Below, piece after piece: positions 1 through 9,265 of a DNA stretch of 64,000 bases (positions are counted from its first letter, which is position 1; each line of letters opens with the position of its first letter). Position numbers and translations under genes: made by a program. Source of the stretch: G965267425 sp965267425 (GTDB lineage: Bacteria > Bacteroidota > Bacteroidia > Flavobacteriales_E > Vicingaceae). The stretch covers positions 806,001-870,000 of the forward strand of contig OZ253959.1 of the NCBI GenBank assembly GCA_965267425.1, written 5' to 3'. A model generated the notes under the pieces. The model saw only the letters and a program-made list of their open reading frames with translations. It had not been told where the DNA came from and searched no databases.

Positions 1-1
1 G

Positions 2-76
2 GAAAAAAAATGGTTGCCTGTCCTTGAAAATTTCAAGCGTAAGCTTAAAAACAATTCATGTAACCTGCAAAAATAA
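2..76 (+). CDS. Possible C-terminal end of an upstream gene (partial)
   Basis: The second frame from the window edge is open for 24 codons and ends at a TAA at 74-76. The peptide is basic (contains WLPVLENF and KRKLKNN) and looks like a plausible protein tail, but it is far too short to identify. Another frame is also open at the edge, so this is only a weak call. Bases 77-168 hold no other gene. Confidence 0.25.
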   Translation, partial: EKKWLPVLENFKRKLKNNSCNLQK

Positions 77-128
77 AAACCCGGTAAAAATAGAATAGTT
101 TGAAGTTTCTTTTTAAATCCTTGTTTGC

Positions 129-136
129 TACTTTTG
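129..136 (+). promoter_or_regulatory. Promoter -7 box for mdh
   Basis: TACTTTTG matches the Bacteroidota sigma-A box TAnnTTTG and lies 32 bases before the mdh start. A TTTG at 99-102 is the only upstream candidate for the -33 element, but its 26-base spacing is longer than usual. Confidence 0.55.
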
Positions 137-168
137 GCACTCTATTTATTTAAATAAAATTACGAAAA

Positions 169-1098
169 ATGAAAATAACAGTTGTTGGGGCAGGAAATGT
201 GGGTGCAACTTGCGCTAATGTAATAGCGCATAAAGAATTAGCGAATGAAGTAGTTCTATTGGATATTAAAGAAGGATTGTCTGAAGGAAAGTCCCTTGAT
301 ATCTGGCAAACTGCACCAATTAATTTGTACGATACACGTACGGTTGGTGCTACAAATGATTATGCAAAGACTGCTGGTTCAGAAGTGGTTGTAATTACTT
401 CGGGCTTGCCAAGAAAGCCTGGAATGAGCCGAGATGACCTTATCGCAACAAATGCAGGCATTGTAAATACGGTGACAGAAAACATTATGAAGCATTCACC
501 GAATGCCACATTAATCATTGTTTCGAATCCGTTGGATGTTATGACTTATGCTGCATATAAAACGGCAAATATTGCTTCTTCTAAAGTGTTTGGTATGGCA
601 GGTATTTTAGATACGGCCAGATACAGAGCTTTTTTAGCGGAAGCAATTAATGTTTCTCCTAAAGATATTCAAGCAGTATTGATGGGTGGTCATGGAGATA
701 CAATGGTTCCACTTCCAAGGTATACAACGGTAGGTGGAATTCCTGTAACGGAATTGATTGCCAGTGATAAACTTGATGCTATTGTAGAACGTACGAAAAA
801 AGGTGGAGGTGAATTGGTGAATTTGATGGGAACTTCTGCTTGGTATGCTCCTGGTGCTGCAGCCGCTCAAATGGTAGAAGCCATTGTAAGAGATCAGAAA
901 AGAATATTCCCTGTTTGCGCTTGGCTTCAAGGAGAATATGGTGTGTCTGACATGTATTTGGGAGTGCCTGTTGTATTAGGTAAGTCAGGAATAGAAAAGA
1001 TTATTGAACTTGAATTGAACGATGCAGAAAAAGAATTGTTAAATGATTCTGCTACGGCTGTTCGAGAGGTTAAAGAAGTTTATGACAATATGAACTAA
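169..1098 (+). CDS. mdh: Malate dehydrogenase
   Basis: NAD-dependent malate dehydrogenase of the LDH-like type, interconverting malate and oxaloacetate in the cytoplasmic TCA cycle. At 309 residues it has the usual family length. The Rossmann loop GAGNVGATCA is at residues 7-16, substrate-binding arginines are at R82, R88 and R151, and the catalytic histidine is His175 in GGHGDT. Arginine at position 82, where lactate dehydrogenases carry glutamine, supports malate as substrate. The gene stands alone: it has its own promoter box and ends at a strong hairpin terminator shared with the convergent minus-strand gene. Confidence 0.96.
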   Translation: MKITVVGAGNVGATCANVIAHKELANEVVLLDIKEGLSEGKSLDIWQTAPINLYDTRTVGATNDYAKTAGSEVVVITSGLPRKPGMSRDDLIATNAGIVNTVTENIMKHSPNATLIIVSNPLDVMTYAAYKTANIASSKVFGMAGILDTARYRAFLAEAINVSPKDIQAVLMGGHGDTMVPLPRYTTVGGIPVTELIASDKLDAIVERTKKGGGELVNLMGTSAWYAPGAAAAQMVEAIVRDQKRIFPVCAWLQGEYGVSDMYLGVPVVLGKSGIEKIIELELNDAEKELLNDSATAVREVKEVYDNMN

Positions 1099-1118
1099 TC
1101 GGGTTCAGACTTGAAAAT

Positions 1119-1147
1119 AAAAAGGGGCCGCACAGGCCCCTTTTTTA
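1119..1147. terminator. Bidirectional terminator between mdh and the FG-GAP gene
   Basis: A 6-bp GC stem (GGGGCC at 1124-1129 pairing with GGCCCC at 1135-1140) is flanked by A-tracts on the left and T-tracts on the right. It therefore works for mdh on the plus strand and for the convergent gene on the minus strand, whose TAA stop lies in the T-tract at 1145-1147. Confidence 0.85.
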
Positions 1148-3481
1148 TTGCAATATTAATTTTTTGATTGCCGTTTCATTGCTATTCGATACTGTCAATT
1201 TGACAAAATAAACGCCACGAGCAAATTCTGAAACATCAAGTGGATCATTGGAAACAAAAGATTGTTGATGAACGATATTTCCAGTAATATCAATAAGCAT
1301 TATATCAATTTCAAGATTTGAATACTCCTTGTTCAAGTCTATGTAAACTAAATCCTTGGATGGGTTAGGATATAAATTGAACGAAAGGTCAATGTCAACC
1401 TCTTCATCTATTCCAACCCAGGGTGGTGGTTGATATGTTCCGGTATCAGCGGTGAACAAAGAAACTCCTCCTGATTCGTTACCAATTATAAAGTCAAAAG
1501 ATCCATCATTGGTGATATCCATACCGTGAATGGAAGTATAAATTCCTTCCCAAATGTTTTGATAATCATCATCGGCCAAATTAAAATTTGCATTTAGATT
1601 GCCATTGGTGAAGATGGAATCATACAACTGGATATGACCGGACTTACTTCCACATAATAAACGCAGAACATTGGCAGAATCTCGGTAAAAGAAAGGGCTA
1701 CTATACCCCCAGAAATCCCAGTATTCCTTGGTGTTCACATTTCCCAACGTATCTTCGATCAATGTCATTTCAGGAACACTATCTGAACCGGTATTTTCAT
1801 AATAATTGATGTTGCCATCCTTCTCACCAATAATCAAATCCAACAATCCATCGTCATTCAAATCAAACAATTGTGGATGTGCCGATTCTCCAACATCTAT
1901 TCCTTCAAAGTCTACCTCTTTCAATGTAAATTCCGATACAGCACCGTTTGGTGTATTAATAAAATAATGCACCATACCATTATAATCACCCACAATCATG
2001 TCCTGATGACCGTCACCATTTAGATCTCCAAAAGTCGGATGCAATCCTAACGTTGGTTGATTCATGACAACGTCAAGATTTAGAGAGGATAATCCTGCAA
2101 AATCATCTGTAACAAACTCAAATTCTGGTAAAGTACTGGTTCCAACATTTTCATAAAGTGCCAATTTCGAATCATAATTGTTCAAAGGGAAAGCCAATGA
2201 TTCAAAATACCCGTAATTCCCAATGACAATGTCAACCAAAGAATCATTGTTGTAATCAAAGAAAACGGGATGTGCATTTTGTCCAACATCAATCATGTCT
2301 TCCTGTAAAAATGATTCTGTGGTCAAAGACAATACAGGGTTATTGGTGGTGCCGGAGTTGGAATACATCCAAACACTGTTAGTATTCTGAAAAATGCCTG
2401 AACTTCTTACTGTGGCTATAAAATCATTTTTTCCATCATTATTGACATCCTCATAAAACGGCATCACGTAAATGCTTAAATCTACAGGGTCTTGAATAGG
2501 AAAGGTATAAGAAAAGAAATTCATGTGAGAACTGGTGGTAGTTCCATTGTTCATCAGCATGGTCAATGATTTGGAGGAAAAATCACCAGCTACCAAATCT
2601 TTCACATTATCACCATCTAAATCCAGCGCAAGAAGAGCAGTGCTTGAATGTTTAGCACCCTTGGAAGATCCGTGCTTTTTCACTTTTCCATTGGTAACAG
2701 GTGGTTTTTCTTTTTCCGGGTTGCCAACATTACCATATGGGTTACACGTATCCAATACTACTGTGTTTTGATCTTCTCCAAATTCCCCCCAACATGTATT
2801 CTTTAACTCGAATAGTAAACTGTCACATCCGAAATTACTTTCCATGGACATGTTCTTATGGTATTCAACAAAATAACCTGAAAAATCGATGGTCAGAATA
2901 TCCAGATCGCCATCGTTATCTATATCTGTAACTGAAATCATATCTTCATAATTCCAATAAATTTCATCGAAAAACGGGTATGAAGATGGATACCCCTGTG
3001 CTGAAGTGTGCAAGATCTCCTGTTCCAATTCGAATATATTTACGGTGTCATGTAAAGCAGTTACATTTTTATAAACGGTTATTTTATCGCGGTCATCATG
3101 CGTAAAAATGTCCATTTTGCCATCACAGTTGTAATCTCGCAACAATGCAAACCTTTCCATCCTGGGAAAGTGTTTTGCATATTCGGGAGCATACTTATAG
3201 TCAGCAACTCCGGACGTACCATTATTGATAAATGTAAATATCTTATCTCCGGTTAGTGGATTGTATTCTACATTGGGCTCAAAAATGAACAAATCGAGCA
3301 CACCATCGAAATTTAAATCAATGCGCGAAATATGGGCAGAATTCAATCCAGTTGCCCAAGGCAATGCCAATGTTTTACCCTCTTTGTGAACTACAATGCT
3401 GTCATTTCTAAAGAGCACATTTTGAGCTGAAACAACTCCTGAAATAACGAACAACAGTAGATATGTCAAAAGTTGCTTCAT
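1145..3481 (-). CDS. FG-GAP/VCBS repeat protein with T9SS sorting domain (copy A)
   Basis: Predicted secreted or surface protein of 778 residues. It opens with a signal peptide (MKQLLTYLLLFVISGVVSAQ) and carries at least nine calcium-binding-type loops of the form DxNxDGxxDxxxG, for example DLNFDGVLD, DIDNDGDLD, DLNGDGHQD and DLNDDGLLD. These are typical of FG-GAP beta-propeller blades. A T9SS type A sorting domain starts near residue 702 with NLYPNPS and ends in KKLILQ. Such proteins are exported by Sec, then passed over the outer membrane by T9SS. Its start overlaps the stop of the upstream paralogue by 4 bases, so the two are co-transcribed. The ligand or substrate cannot be told from sequence. 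Confidence 0.85.
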   Translation of the reverse strand: MKQLLTYLLLFVISGVVSAQNVLFRNDSIVVHKEGKTLALPWATGLNSAHISRIDLNFDGVLDLFIFEPNVEYNPLTGDKIFTFINNGTSGVADYKYAPEYAKHFPRMERFALLRDYNCDGKMDIFTHDDRDKITVYKNVTALHDTVNIFELEQEILHTSAQGYPSSYPFFDEIYWNYEDMISVTDIDNDGDLDILTIDFSGYFVEYHKNMSMESNFGCDSLLFELKNTCWGEFGEDQNTVVLDTCNPYGNVGNPEKEKPPVTNGKVKKHGSSKGAKHSSTALLALDLDGDNVKDLVAGDFSSKSLTMLMNNGTTTSSHMNFFSYTFPIQDPVDLSIYVMPFYEDVNNDGKNDFIATVRSSGIFQNTNSVWMYSNSGTTNNPVLSLTTESFLQEDMIDVGQNAHPVFFDYNNDSLVDIVIGNYGYFESLAFPLNNYDSKLALYENVGTSTLPEFEFVTDDFAGLSSLNLDVVMNQPTLGLHPTFGDLNGDGHQDMIVGDYNGMVHYFINTPNGAVSEFTLKEVDFEGIDVGESAHPQLFDLNDDGLLDLIIGEKDGNINYYENTGSDSVPEMTLIEDTLGNVNTKEYWDFWGYSSPFFYRDSANVLRLLCGSKSGHIQLYDSIFTNGNLNANFNLADDDYQNIWEGIYTSIHGMDITNDGSFDFIIGNESGGVSLFTADTGTYQPPPWVGIDEEVDIDLSFNLYPNPSKDLVYIDLNKEYSNLEIDIMLIDITGNIVHQQSFVSNDPLDVSEFARGVYFVKLTVSNSNETAIKKLILQ

Positions 3482-5688
3482 TCAAAGATCAATTTGGTTC
3501 TAAATACAATGTTACCTTTTTGGTCGAGAGCACTCATCATGTACATTCCTGAATGTATATCAGAAATGTTTAATTCGGTTAACGTTCCTTGAAGGGACGC
3601 TGTTTTGACCAACTGCCCTTGCATATTATGTATTTGAACAGCATACCTGCTTGCGTTTAAAACATCCGTTCTGATTTGCAAGATTGAGTTTGCTGGATTG
3701 GGCCAGATATTCATTTCTATTTGGTTGGCGTTTTCAACATCTCGAATTCCAGTCACCAATTCGGTATCAAAAAATGAAATCCCCCCGGCGTAATTACCCA
3801 CTACCATTTCCATAAAGCCATCATTATCTATGTCAGCTAAGCTAACAATACTTCTATACCCTTCATAAATGCTTTGATACGTGGTGTCTTCCAATGTGAA
3901 AGGTTGGGTCAAATCTCCTGTGATATCTCCAAATTTAAATATGGTACCGGAAAAACTTCCCGAAATAATATGTGCTCCTTGATTATTTCTGTACATCACC
4001 GGTTGGCTAAATCCAATAGTATGCCACCATTCTTTCACCTGGACCTCACCATAGCGTTCATCAATTAATTCAAAAGAAGGTTCGGATTCGGTTCCTCTAT
4101 TCAGAATGTAATTCATATATCCCTGACGATTACCTGAAAGTATGTCCAGTACACCATCACCATTGATATCAATGATGAAAGGAGATGCATTGTTATTGAC
4201 ATCGATATCAAAATAATTTGCTTGTTTCAATGTAAAATTGGCAACTCCATTTTGAGGATTGTTTTCAAAATAATGTAGATGGCCCTCATTGTCTCCAATG
4301 ATCATGTCCTCATCGCCATCATTATCCAAGTCACCAAATGCCGGAGATAAATTATAAGCAGGTAAATTCAGTTGAGTGTTTAATGGTAATACTGATAATG
4401 ACAGATAATCTCGTGAAATGATTTGATACGTTGGCTGAGTGATGGTGCCAACATTTTCTAAGAGCATAAATCGAGAACTGTACGCATTGTTGATGAAGTA
4501 TCCATGGTTTCCAATGACAATATCCATTAACCCATCTTGATTGTAATCGAAAAATACTGGGTAGGCTCCATCGCCGACATCAAGCATTTCTTTTTGCAGG
4601 AAATTTTTTCTTTGAAGTTCGAATACATCGTTAGAAGAAGTGCCAACATTTTTATAATACCAGCATCCCTGCCAATTCTCAGATGCAGCAAAAGTATTTG
4701 GAGAAACAATTAAATCTTTGCGTCCATCATTGTCCACATCCAGGTAGTAGGCTGCAGGAAATATCCGAAGGTCAATTGCCGTTGTGTTCAACGGGTAAGA
4801 TAAATCTTGCTTGATCATATCCGCGTATGATGAATCTCCACCATTGGTAACAAAAATCATGTTGTTATAGGTTACATCACCCAACAACATATCCATGTCT
4901 CCATCGTGGTCAGGATCAAACGCAAGCATGGTAGAACCTGTATGCTTATTTCCCGATTTACCTCCCTTGCATTGTATGTTTAAATTCAACACATTGGAAT
5001 TGAGATCTTCCTCAAAATTTCCCCAGCATGTGGAACTTAAATGGTAATTAAAATTTTCGATATCATTTGAATCTGCGGCAAAATTTTCGTGAAAGTAAAT
5101 GGTAGTAGATGAAGGCCCAAAGGTCAATATATCAATGTCTCCATCTCCATCTACATCTGTTATTGCAGGTATGTCCAGACTTGCTGACCACAAAGCAGAA
5201 ACCCCGTTTGGACCGGATTGGTATCTGGACATCAATTCAGGGTTAGTCACTTCTTCAAACTTCAACCCTTCAGCTATAGAGGATATATTTTTATATACTT
5301 TCATGCTTGCGCTGTGATAGGTGAAAATATCCGCCAATCCGTCGTTGTTATAGTCAAGAAGTAGCGCCCAATCATGTAAATCCGGGAATGCTGAAACATA
5401 AGAAGGAGCAAAAACATAATCCACCTCTCCTGTTGTTCCGTTATTGATAAACGTCAATATTCTATTGCCCGTACGTTCAAAAACAAACAAGTCTTCAATG
5501 CCGTCAAGGTTTAGATCAATGGCCGAAAACTGAGCGGAATTCAACCCTCCAGCCCAGGGAAAGAGATATGCTTCCCCGTTTTCGTTCAACAAGGTAATAT
5601 TGTCCATACGTGAACTATTTCCCGATTGACTCATCAATCCGGAATACATTAACACTAGACACACTAGATATCCAAATCCTCTTCTCAC
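3478..5688 (-). CDS. FG-GAP/VCBS repeat protein with T9SS sorting domain (copy B)
   Basis: First gene of the two-gene minus-strand operon and a clear paralogue of the next one. It is 736 residues long with a GTG start. After a hydrophobic signal region come the shared opening motif GGLNSAQF and repeated DxDxDG loops (DLNLDGIED, DVDGDGDID, DPDHDGDMD, DLDNDGDED, DINGDGVLD, DIDNDGFME). The C-terminus from about residue 662 begins WPNPANS and fits a T9SS type A sorting domain. The two copies share layout but have diverged strongly in sequence, so the duplication is old. Likely an outer-surface or released protein of unknown target. Confidence 0.84.
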   Translation of the reverse strand: MRRGFGYLVCLVLMYSGLMSQSGNSSRMDNITLLNENGEAYLFPWAGGLNSAQFSAIDLNLDGIEDLFVFERTGNRILTFINNGTTGEVDYVFAPSYVSAFPDLHDWALLLDYNNDGLADIFTYHSASMKVYKNISSIAEGLKFEEVTNPELMSRYQSGPNGVSALWSASLDIPAITDVDGDGDIDILTFGPSSTTIYFHENFAADSNDIENFNYHLSSTCWGNFEEDLNSNVLNLNIQCKGGKSGNKHTGSTMLAFDPDHDGDMDMLLGDVTYNNMIFVTNGGDSSYADMIKQDLSYPLNTTAIDLRIFPAAYYLDVDNDGRKDLIVSPNTFAASENWQGCWYYKNVGTSSNDVFELQRKNFLQKEMLDVGDGAYPVFFDYNQDGLMDIVIGNHGYFINNAYSSRFMLLENVGTITQPTYQIISRDYLSLSVLPLNTQLNLPAYNLSPAFGDLDNDGDEDMIIGDNEGHLHYFENNPQNGVANFTLKQANYFDIDVNNNASPFIIDINGDGVLDILSGNRQGYMNYILNRGTESEPSFELIDERYGEVQVKEWWHTIGFSQPVMYRNNQGAHIISGSFSGTIFKFGDITGDLTQPFTLEDTTYQSIYEGYRSIVSLADIDNDGFMEMVVGNYAGGISFFDTELVTGIRDVENANQIEMNIWPNPANSILQIRTDVLNASRYAVQIHNMQGQLVKTASLQGTLTELNISDIHSGMYMMSALDQKGNIVFRTKLIFE

Positions 5689-5803
5689 TATAATTTAGAC
5701 GTAATTAAACAAGCATAAGTTGCTCACTATCTGTAAAATTAAGATTGAATTTTAAACTATAAAAATCAATGCTTCCAGAACTATTATTTAGAATGAAATA
5801 AAA

Positions 5804-5835
5804 TTGGCATAATCTAGACAGAAAATCTATATTTG
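5804..5835 (+). promoter_or_regulatory. secDF promoter
   Basis: TTG at 5804-5806, a 21-base spacer and TATATTTG at 5828-5835 give a full Bacteroidota promoter. The predicted transcript start is about 25 bases before the secDF ATG. Confidence 0.75.
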
Positions 5836-5866
5836 CAGGCTAATTTTTGGGAGAAAAAGTAATAAA

Positions 5867-8800
5867 ATGCAAAACAGATTAATTATTTGGGTCTTTATAG
5901 TGCTGATGACGTTGGCATGTTTATACCAACTATCATTTACATGGATCGTTAGAGGAGTTGAGGCCGACGCAGAATCCTTTGCACAAGGGGATTTGAAAGA
6001 ACAACAGGCATATTTGGATTCAATGTCTGCTGAAGAAGTTTATCCAGTCTTTGGATTTACTTATGCAGATTGCAAAAAAAGAGAGTTAAACCTTGGTTTG
6101 GACCTCAAAGGAGGTATGAACGTTATTCTTGAAGTTTCTGTAGAAGATGTAATCCGAGGACTCGCGGAAAACAATGCCAATGATGCGAAATTCTTGGCTG
6201 CTATTGAAGAAGCAAGAAGACTTCAAGGGACAACGAGTAATGTTGAATTTGTAAAACTATTTACACAAAGTTTTGAAAACCTATATCCGGAAGGACGGTT
6301 AATTGATATTTTTTACAACCTCGGCACAAAGGACAGATTGGCAGATGCAGCCAACCCTGCTAAATCAATTCAAGAATCGAATACACTTGTTGCTGAATAC
6401 CTGGAAAGCGAATCTGAATCTGCTTTTGAAAGAAGTTTTGAAGTATTGAGAACGAGGGTGAATTTGTTTGGAGTTGCCCAACCAAACATTCAGCAATTGG
6501 AAGGAGATCGAATTTTGGTAGAACTTCCTGGTGTTAAAAACAAAGAGCGAGTTCGTCAATTATTGCAAGGAACGGCGCAATTGGAATTCTGGGAAACCTA
6601 TGAGAACAATGAAATTGGAAATTCCTGGGATAGAATAAATACAAAGTTGAGGGTATTGCTCAGTGGAAGCGATGAAGTGGAGCAAGATTCAGTGAGCATT
6701 GAAGCAGATACGACAATGGCAACCATTTCATCTCCGGAAGGAGAAGTAGAAGAGGCTGAAGAATTGTCTATTGAAACGGAAGAAGAAGTTGCTGAAGAAA
6801 GCACCCCTTCATTGATTGATGAATTAGAAGAGGACACCACTCTTGATGTATCTACTGCGGGAAGCAATCAAATTGATGAAGAGACAAGAAAAAACAATCC
6901 ACTATATGCCATTTTTCAACCAAGTATTTTTAAGAATGATGAAGGAAATTGGGAGTTTGGAAGAGGACCTGTAGTTGGATTTTCTGCCATTAAAGATACG
7001 GCTAAACTCAATGAATATTTAAAAAAGCCAGAGGTTAGAGCCATGTTGCCTTCTAAACTGAAGCTGCTATGGACTGCAAAACCTTATGATGATGAAGGAA
7101 GATTTTTACAGCTGCTTGCTATTAAAATGAACAAAAGTGATAACCGAGCTCAACTGAGTGGAGAGGTTATTGTTGATGCATATCAGAGTTACAGTCAATT
7201 TGGAAGTAGTCCTGAAATCACCATGAAAATGAATGCTTTTGGTGCGAAAACATGGGCTGCCTTAACGCGAGATAATATTGGTCGTTCCATAGCCATTGTG
7301 TTAGATAATTATGTGTATTCGTTTCCTACCGTTCAGGGCGAGATTCCTGGAGGAATTTCGGTGATTTCCGGGCAATTTGAAATTGAAGAAGCACAATTGA
7401 TTGCCAACATTCTTAAGGCAGGAAAACTTCCGGCACCGGCAAGAATTATTCAGGAAACGGTTGTTGGTCCATCACTTGGTCAAGAGGCCATAGATTCAGG
7501 ATTGAGATCATTCCTGATTGCCTTGGTGATTGTATTGATTTACATGATTGTTTATTACAACAAGGCTGGAATTGCCTCGAATGTAGCTCTTCTTGCTAAC
7601 TTATTTTTCATCATCGGTGTGCTTGCTTCAACTAATATCGCGTTGACATTACCTGGAATTGCAGGTATTGTGTTAACTATTGGTATGTCAGTAGATGCCA
7701 ACGTACTCATCTTTGAAAGAATTCGTGAAGAAATAACAGCTGGAAAAGGCATACGTCTTGCCGTTACGGATGGATACAACATGGCATATTCATCCATTAT
7801 TGATGCGAATGTAACTACTCTATTAACCGGTATGATCCTATGGTATTTTGGAACAGGTCCGGTTGAAGGATTTGCCAAAACATTGGTAATTGGAATTATC
7901 ACTTCATTGTTTTCTGCCATTTTCATCACTCGATTGATATTTACATGGATGATGGATAACAATCGTAAGATGACTTTTTCTACCAAAATGACAGAAGGGG
8001 CATTTAAGAATATGAACATTGGCTTTATTTCAAAACGTAAAGTTTATTATGCGATTTCAGGATTGATCATTGCTGGAGGGTTATTTTCACTGTTCACCAG
8101 AGGGTTGAATTACGGTATTGATTTCAAAGGTGGACGTTATTATATCGTTCGATTTGATGAGTCAGTAGGTGGAAATGATGTGCGTGATGCGTTAAAAGGC
8201 GTATTTGAATCGGCACCTGAAGTGAAACAAATTGGTGAGTCCGGTCAATTGAAAATCACCACTGATTTTATGATTGATAGTGAGGATCCAAATACCGCTA
8301 ATATTGTTAGAGCAAAATTGGATGAAGGACTGGCAACGTTGGAAGGGCAACCAAGTTATGAAGTTATGGGGTCTGAAAACGTTGGACCGACCATTGCAGA
8401 TGACATTAAAAATTCGGCATTCTGGTCCATTGTATTTGCCTTGCTCATTATATTCATTTATATCCTTATGCGGTTTAGAAAATGGCAATTTGGTCTGGGT
8501 GCGCTGTTGGCCATATTCCATGATGTATTGGTCGTATTGTCTGTATTTTCCATATTATATGGTGTCATGCCGTTTTCTTTGGAAATCGATCAAGCATTTA
8601 TTGCAGCCATATTGACCGTGGTTGGATATTCTATTAACGACACGGTGGTGGTCTTTGACCGAATAAGAGAGTATTTGAACCAATACCGAAAAAGAGAAAT
8701 GAATGAGGTGGTGAACTCTGCTTTGAACAGCACCTTAAGTAGAACCTTTAATACATCGTTGAGTACAATTTTTGTATTGTTAATGATTTTTGTATTCGGT

Positions 8801-8935
8801 GGAGAAGTTATTCAAGGGTTTGCATTTGCATTGTTGATTGGTGTCATAGTTGGAACCTATTCATCACTTTGCATAGCCACACCTATTGTAATAGATTTTT
8901 CAAAAACGGTTGACAAAGTAAGGTCCCGTAAGTAA
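5867..8935 (+). CDS. secDF: Protein translocase SecDF (fused)
   Basis: Fusion of SecD and SecF, the proton-driven accessory subunits that pull secreted proteins through SecYEG. Of 1022 residues, about 1-710 are SecD: one N-terminal membrane segment, a large periplasmic domain, and five membrane segments from about residue 547, with GMSVDANVLIFERIREE near 606. SecF begins near 715, with the matching SINDTVVVFDRIRE motif near 920. Fusion into one chain is normal for Bacteroidota. An acidic low-complexity insert rich in Glu and Ser (about residues 271-338) interrupts the SecD periplasmic part. The gene has its own promoter and a strong terminator. Confidence 0.95.
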   Translation: MQNRLIIWVFIVLMTLACLYQLSFTWIVRGVEADAESFAQGDLKEQQAYLDSMSAEEVYPVFGFTYADCKKRELNLGLDLKGGMNVILEVSVEDVIRGLAENNANDAKFLAAIEEARRLQGTTSNVEFVKLFTQSFENLYPEGRLIDIFYNLGTKDRLADAANPAKSIQESNTLVAEYLESESESAFERSFEVLRTRVNLFGVAQPNIQQLEGDRILVELPGVKNKERVRQLLQGTAQLEFWETYENNEIGNSWDRINTKLRVLLSGSDEVEQDSVSIEADTTMATISSPEGEVEEAEELSIETEEEVAEESTPSLIDELEEDTTLDVSTAGSNQIDEETRKNNPLYAIFQPSIFKNDEGNWEFGRGPVVGFSAIKDTAKLNEYLKKPEVRAMLPSKLKLLWTAKPYDDEGRFLQLLAIKMNKSDNRAQLSGEVIVDAYQSYSQFGSSPEITMKMNAFGAKTWAALTRDNIGRSIAIVLDNYVYSFPTVQGEIPGGISVISGQFEIEEAQLIANILKAGKLPAPARIIQETVVGPSLGQEAIDSGLRSFLIALVIVLIYMIVYYNKAGIASNVALLANLFFIIGVLASTNIALTLPGIAGIVLTIGMSVDANVLIFERIREEITAGKGIRLAVTDGYNMAYSSIIDANVTTLLTGMILWYFGTGPVEGFAKTLVIGIITSLFSAIFITRLIFTWMMDNNRKMTFSTKMTEGAFKNMNIGFISKRKVYYAISGLIIAGGLFSLFTRGLNYGIDFKGGRYYIVRFDESVGGNDVRDALKGVFESAPEVKQIGESGQLKITTDFMIDSEDPNTANIVRAKLDEGLATLEGQPSYEVMGSENVGPTIADDIKNSAFWSIVFALLIIFIYILMRFRKWQFGLGALLAIFHDVLVVLSVFSILYGVMPFSLEIDQAFIAAILTVVGYSINDTVVVFDRIREYLNQYRKREMNEVVNSALNSTLSRTFNTSLSTIFVLLMIFVFGGEVIQGFAFALLIGVIVGTYSSLCIATPIVIDFSKTVDKVRSRK

Positions 8936-8956
8936 TTAAAATCAACAGTATACAGA

Positions 8957-8987
8957 AACCCTTCCAATGATTTTGGAAGGGTTTTTT
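8957..8987 (+). terminator. secDF terminator
   Basis: An 11-bp perfect stem (8957-8967 with 8973-8983, core CCCTTCC/GGAAGGG), 5-base loop, then a run of T. Classical rho-independent form. Confidence 0.9.
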
Positions 8988-9015
8988 ATTACTTTTATCC
9001 TACAAAGACCGCATT

Positions 9016-9246
9016 ATGTTTCACATCATATTATTCCTTGGAACACCTGAAATAATTGTAATTGCACTAGTGGTAATCATCTTTTTTGGCTCAAAGCGCA
9101 TACCAGAATTGATGAAAGGATTGGGAAAAGGAATGAGGGAGTTTAAAAACGCCACAGGAGAAATTCAACATGAAATTCGTAAGGGTGCTAATATGATGGA
9201 AGAAGGGGTGGAGCAACAGAAGAAAAAAGAAGAGAACAAAGAGTAA
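9016..9246 (+). CDS. tatA: Sec-independent translocase TatA/B subunit
   Basis: Small (76-residue) twin-arginine translocation subunit that forms the membrane pore for folded proteins. It shows the family layout: short N-terminal membrane helix (about residues 4-22, ending IIFFGSKRIPEL), the FGSKRIPEL hinge, an amphipathic helix (MKGLGKGMREFKNA), then a charged tail rich in Lys and Glu. The motif and short length fit TatA better than TatB. The Ca/Na antiporter gene follows after 19 bases. No tatC is in the window. Confidence 0.9.
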   Translation: MFHIILFLGTPEIIVIALVVIIFFGSKRIPELMKGLGKGMREFKNATGEIQHEIRKGANMMEEGVEQQKKKEENKE

Positions 9247-9265
9247 TCCTTCTTCCTTAATTCCT

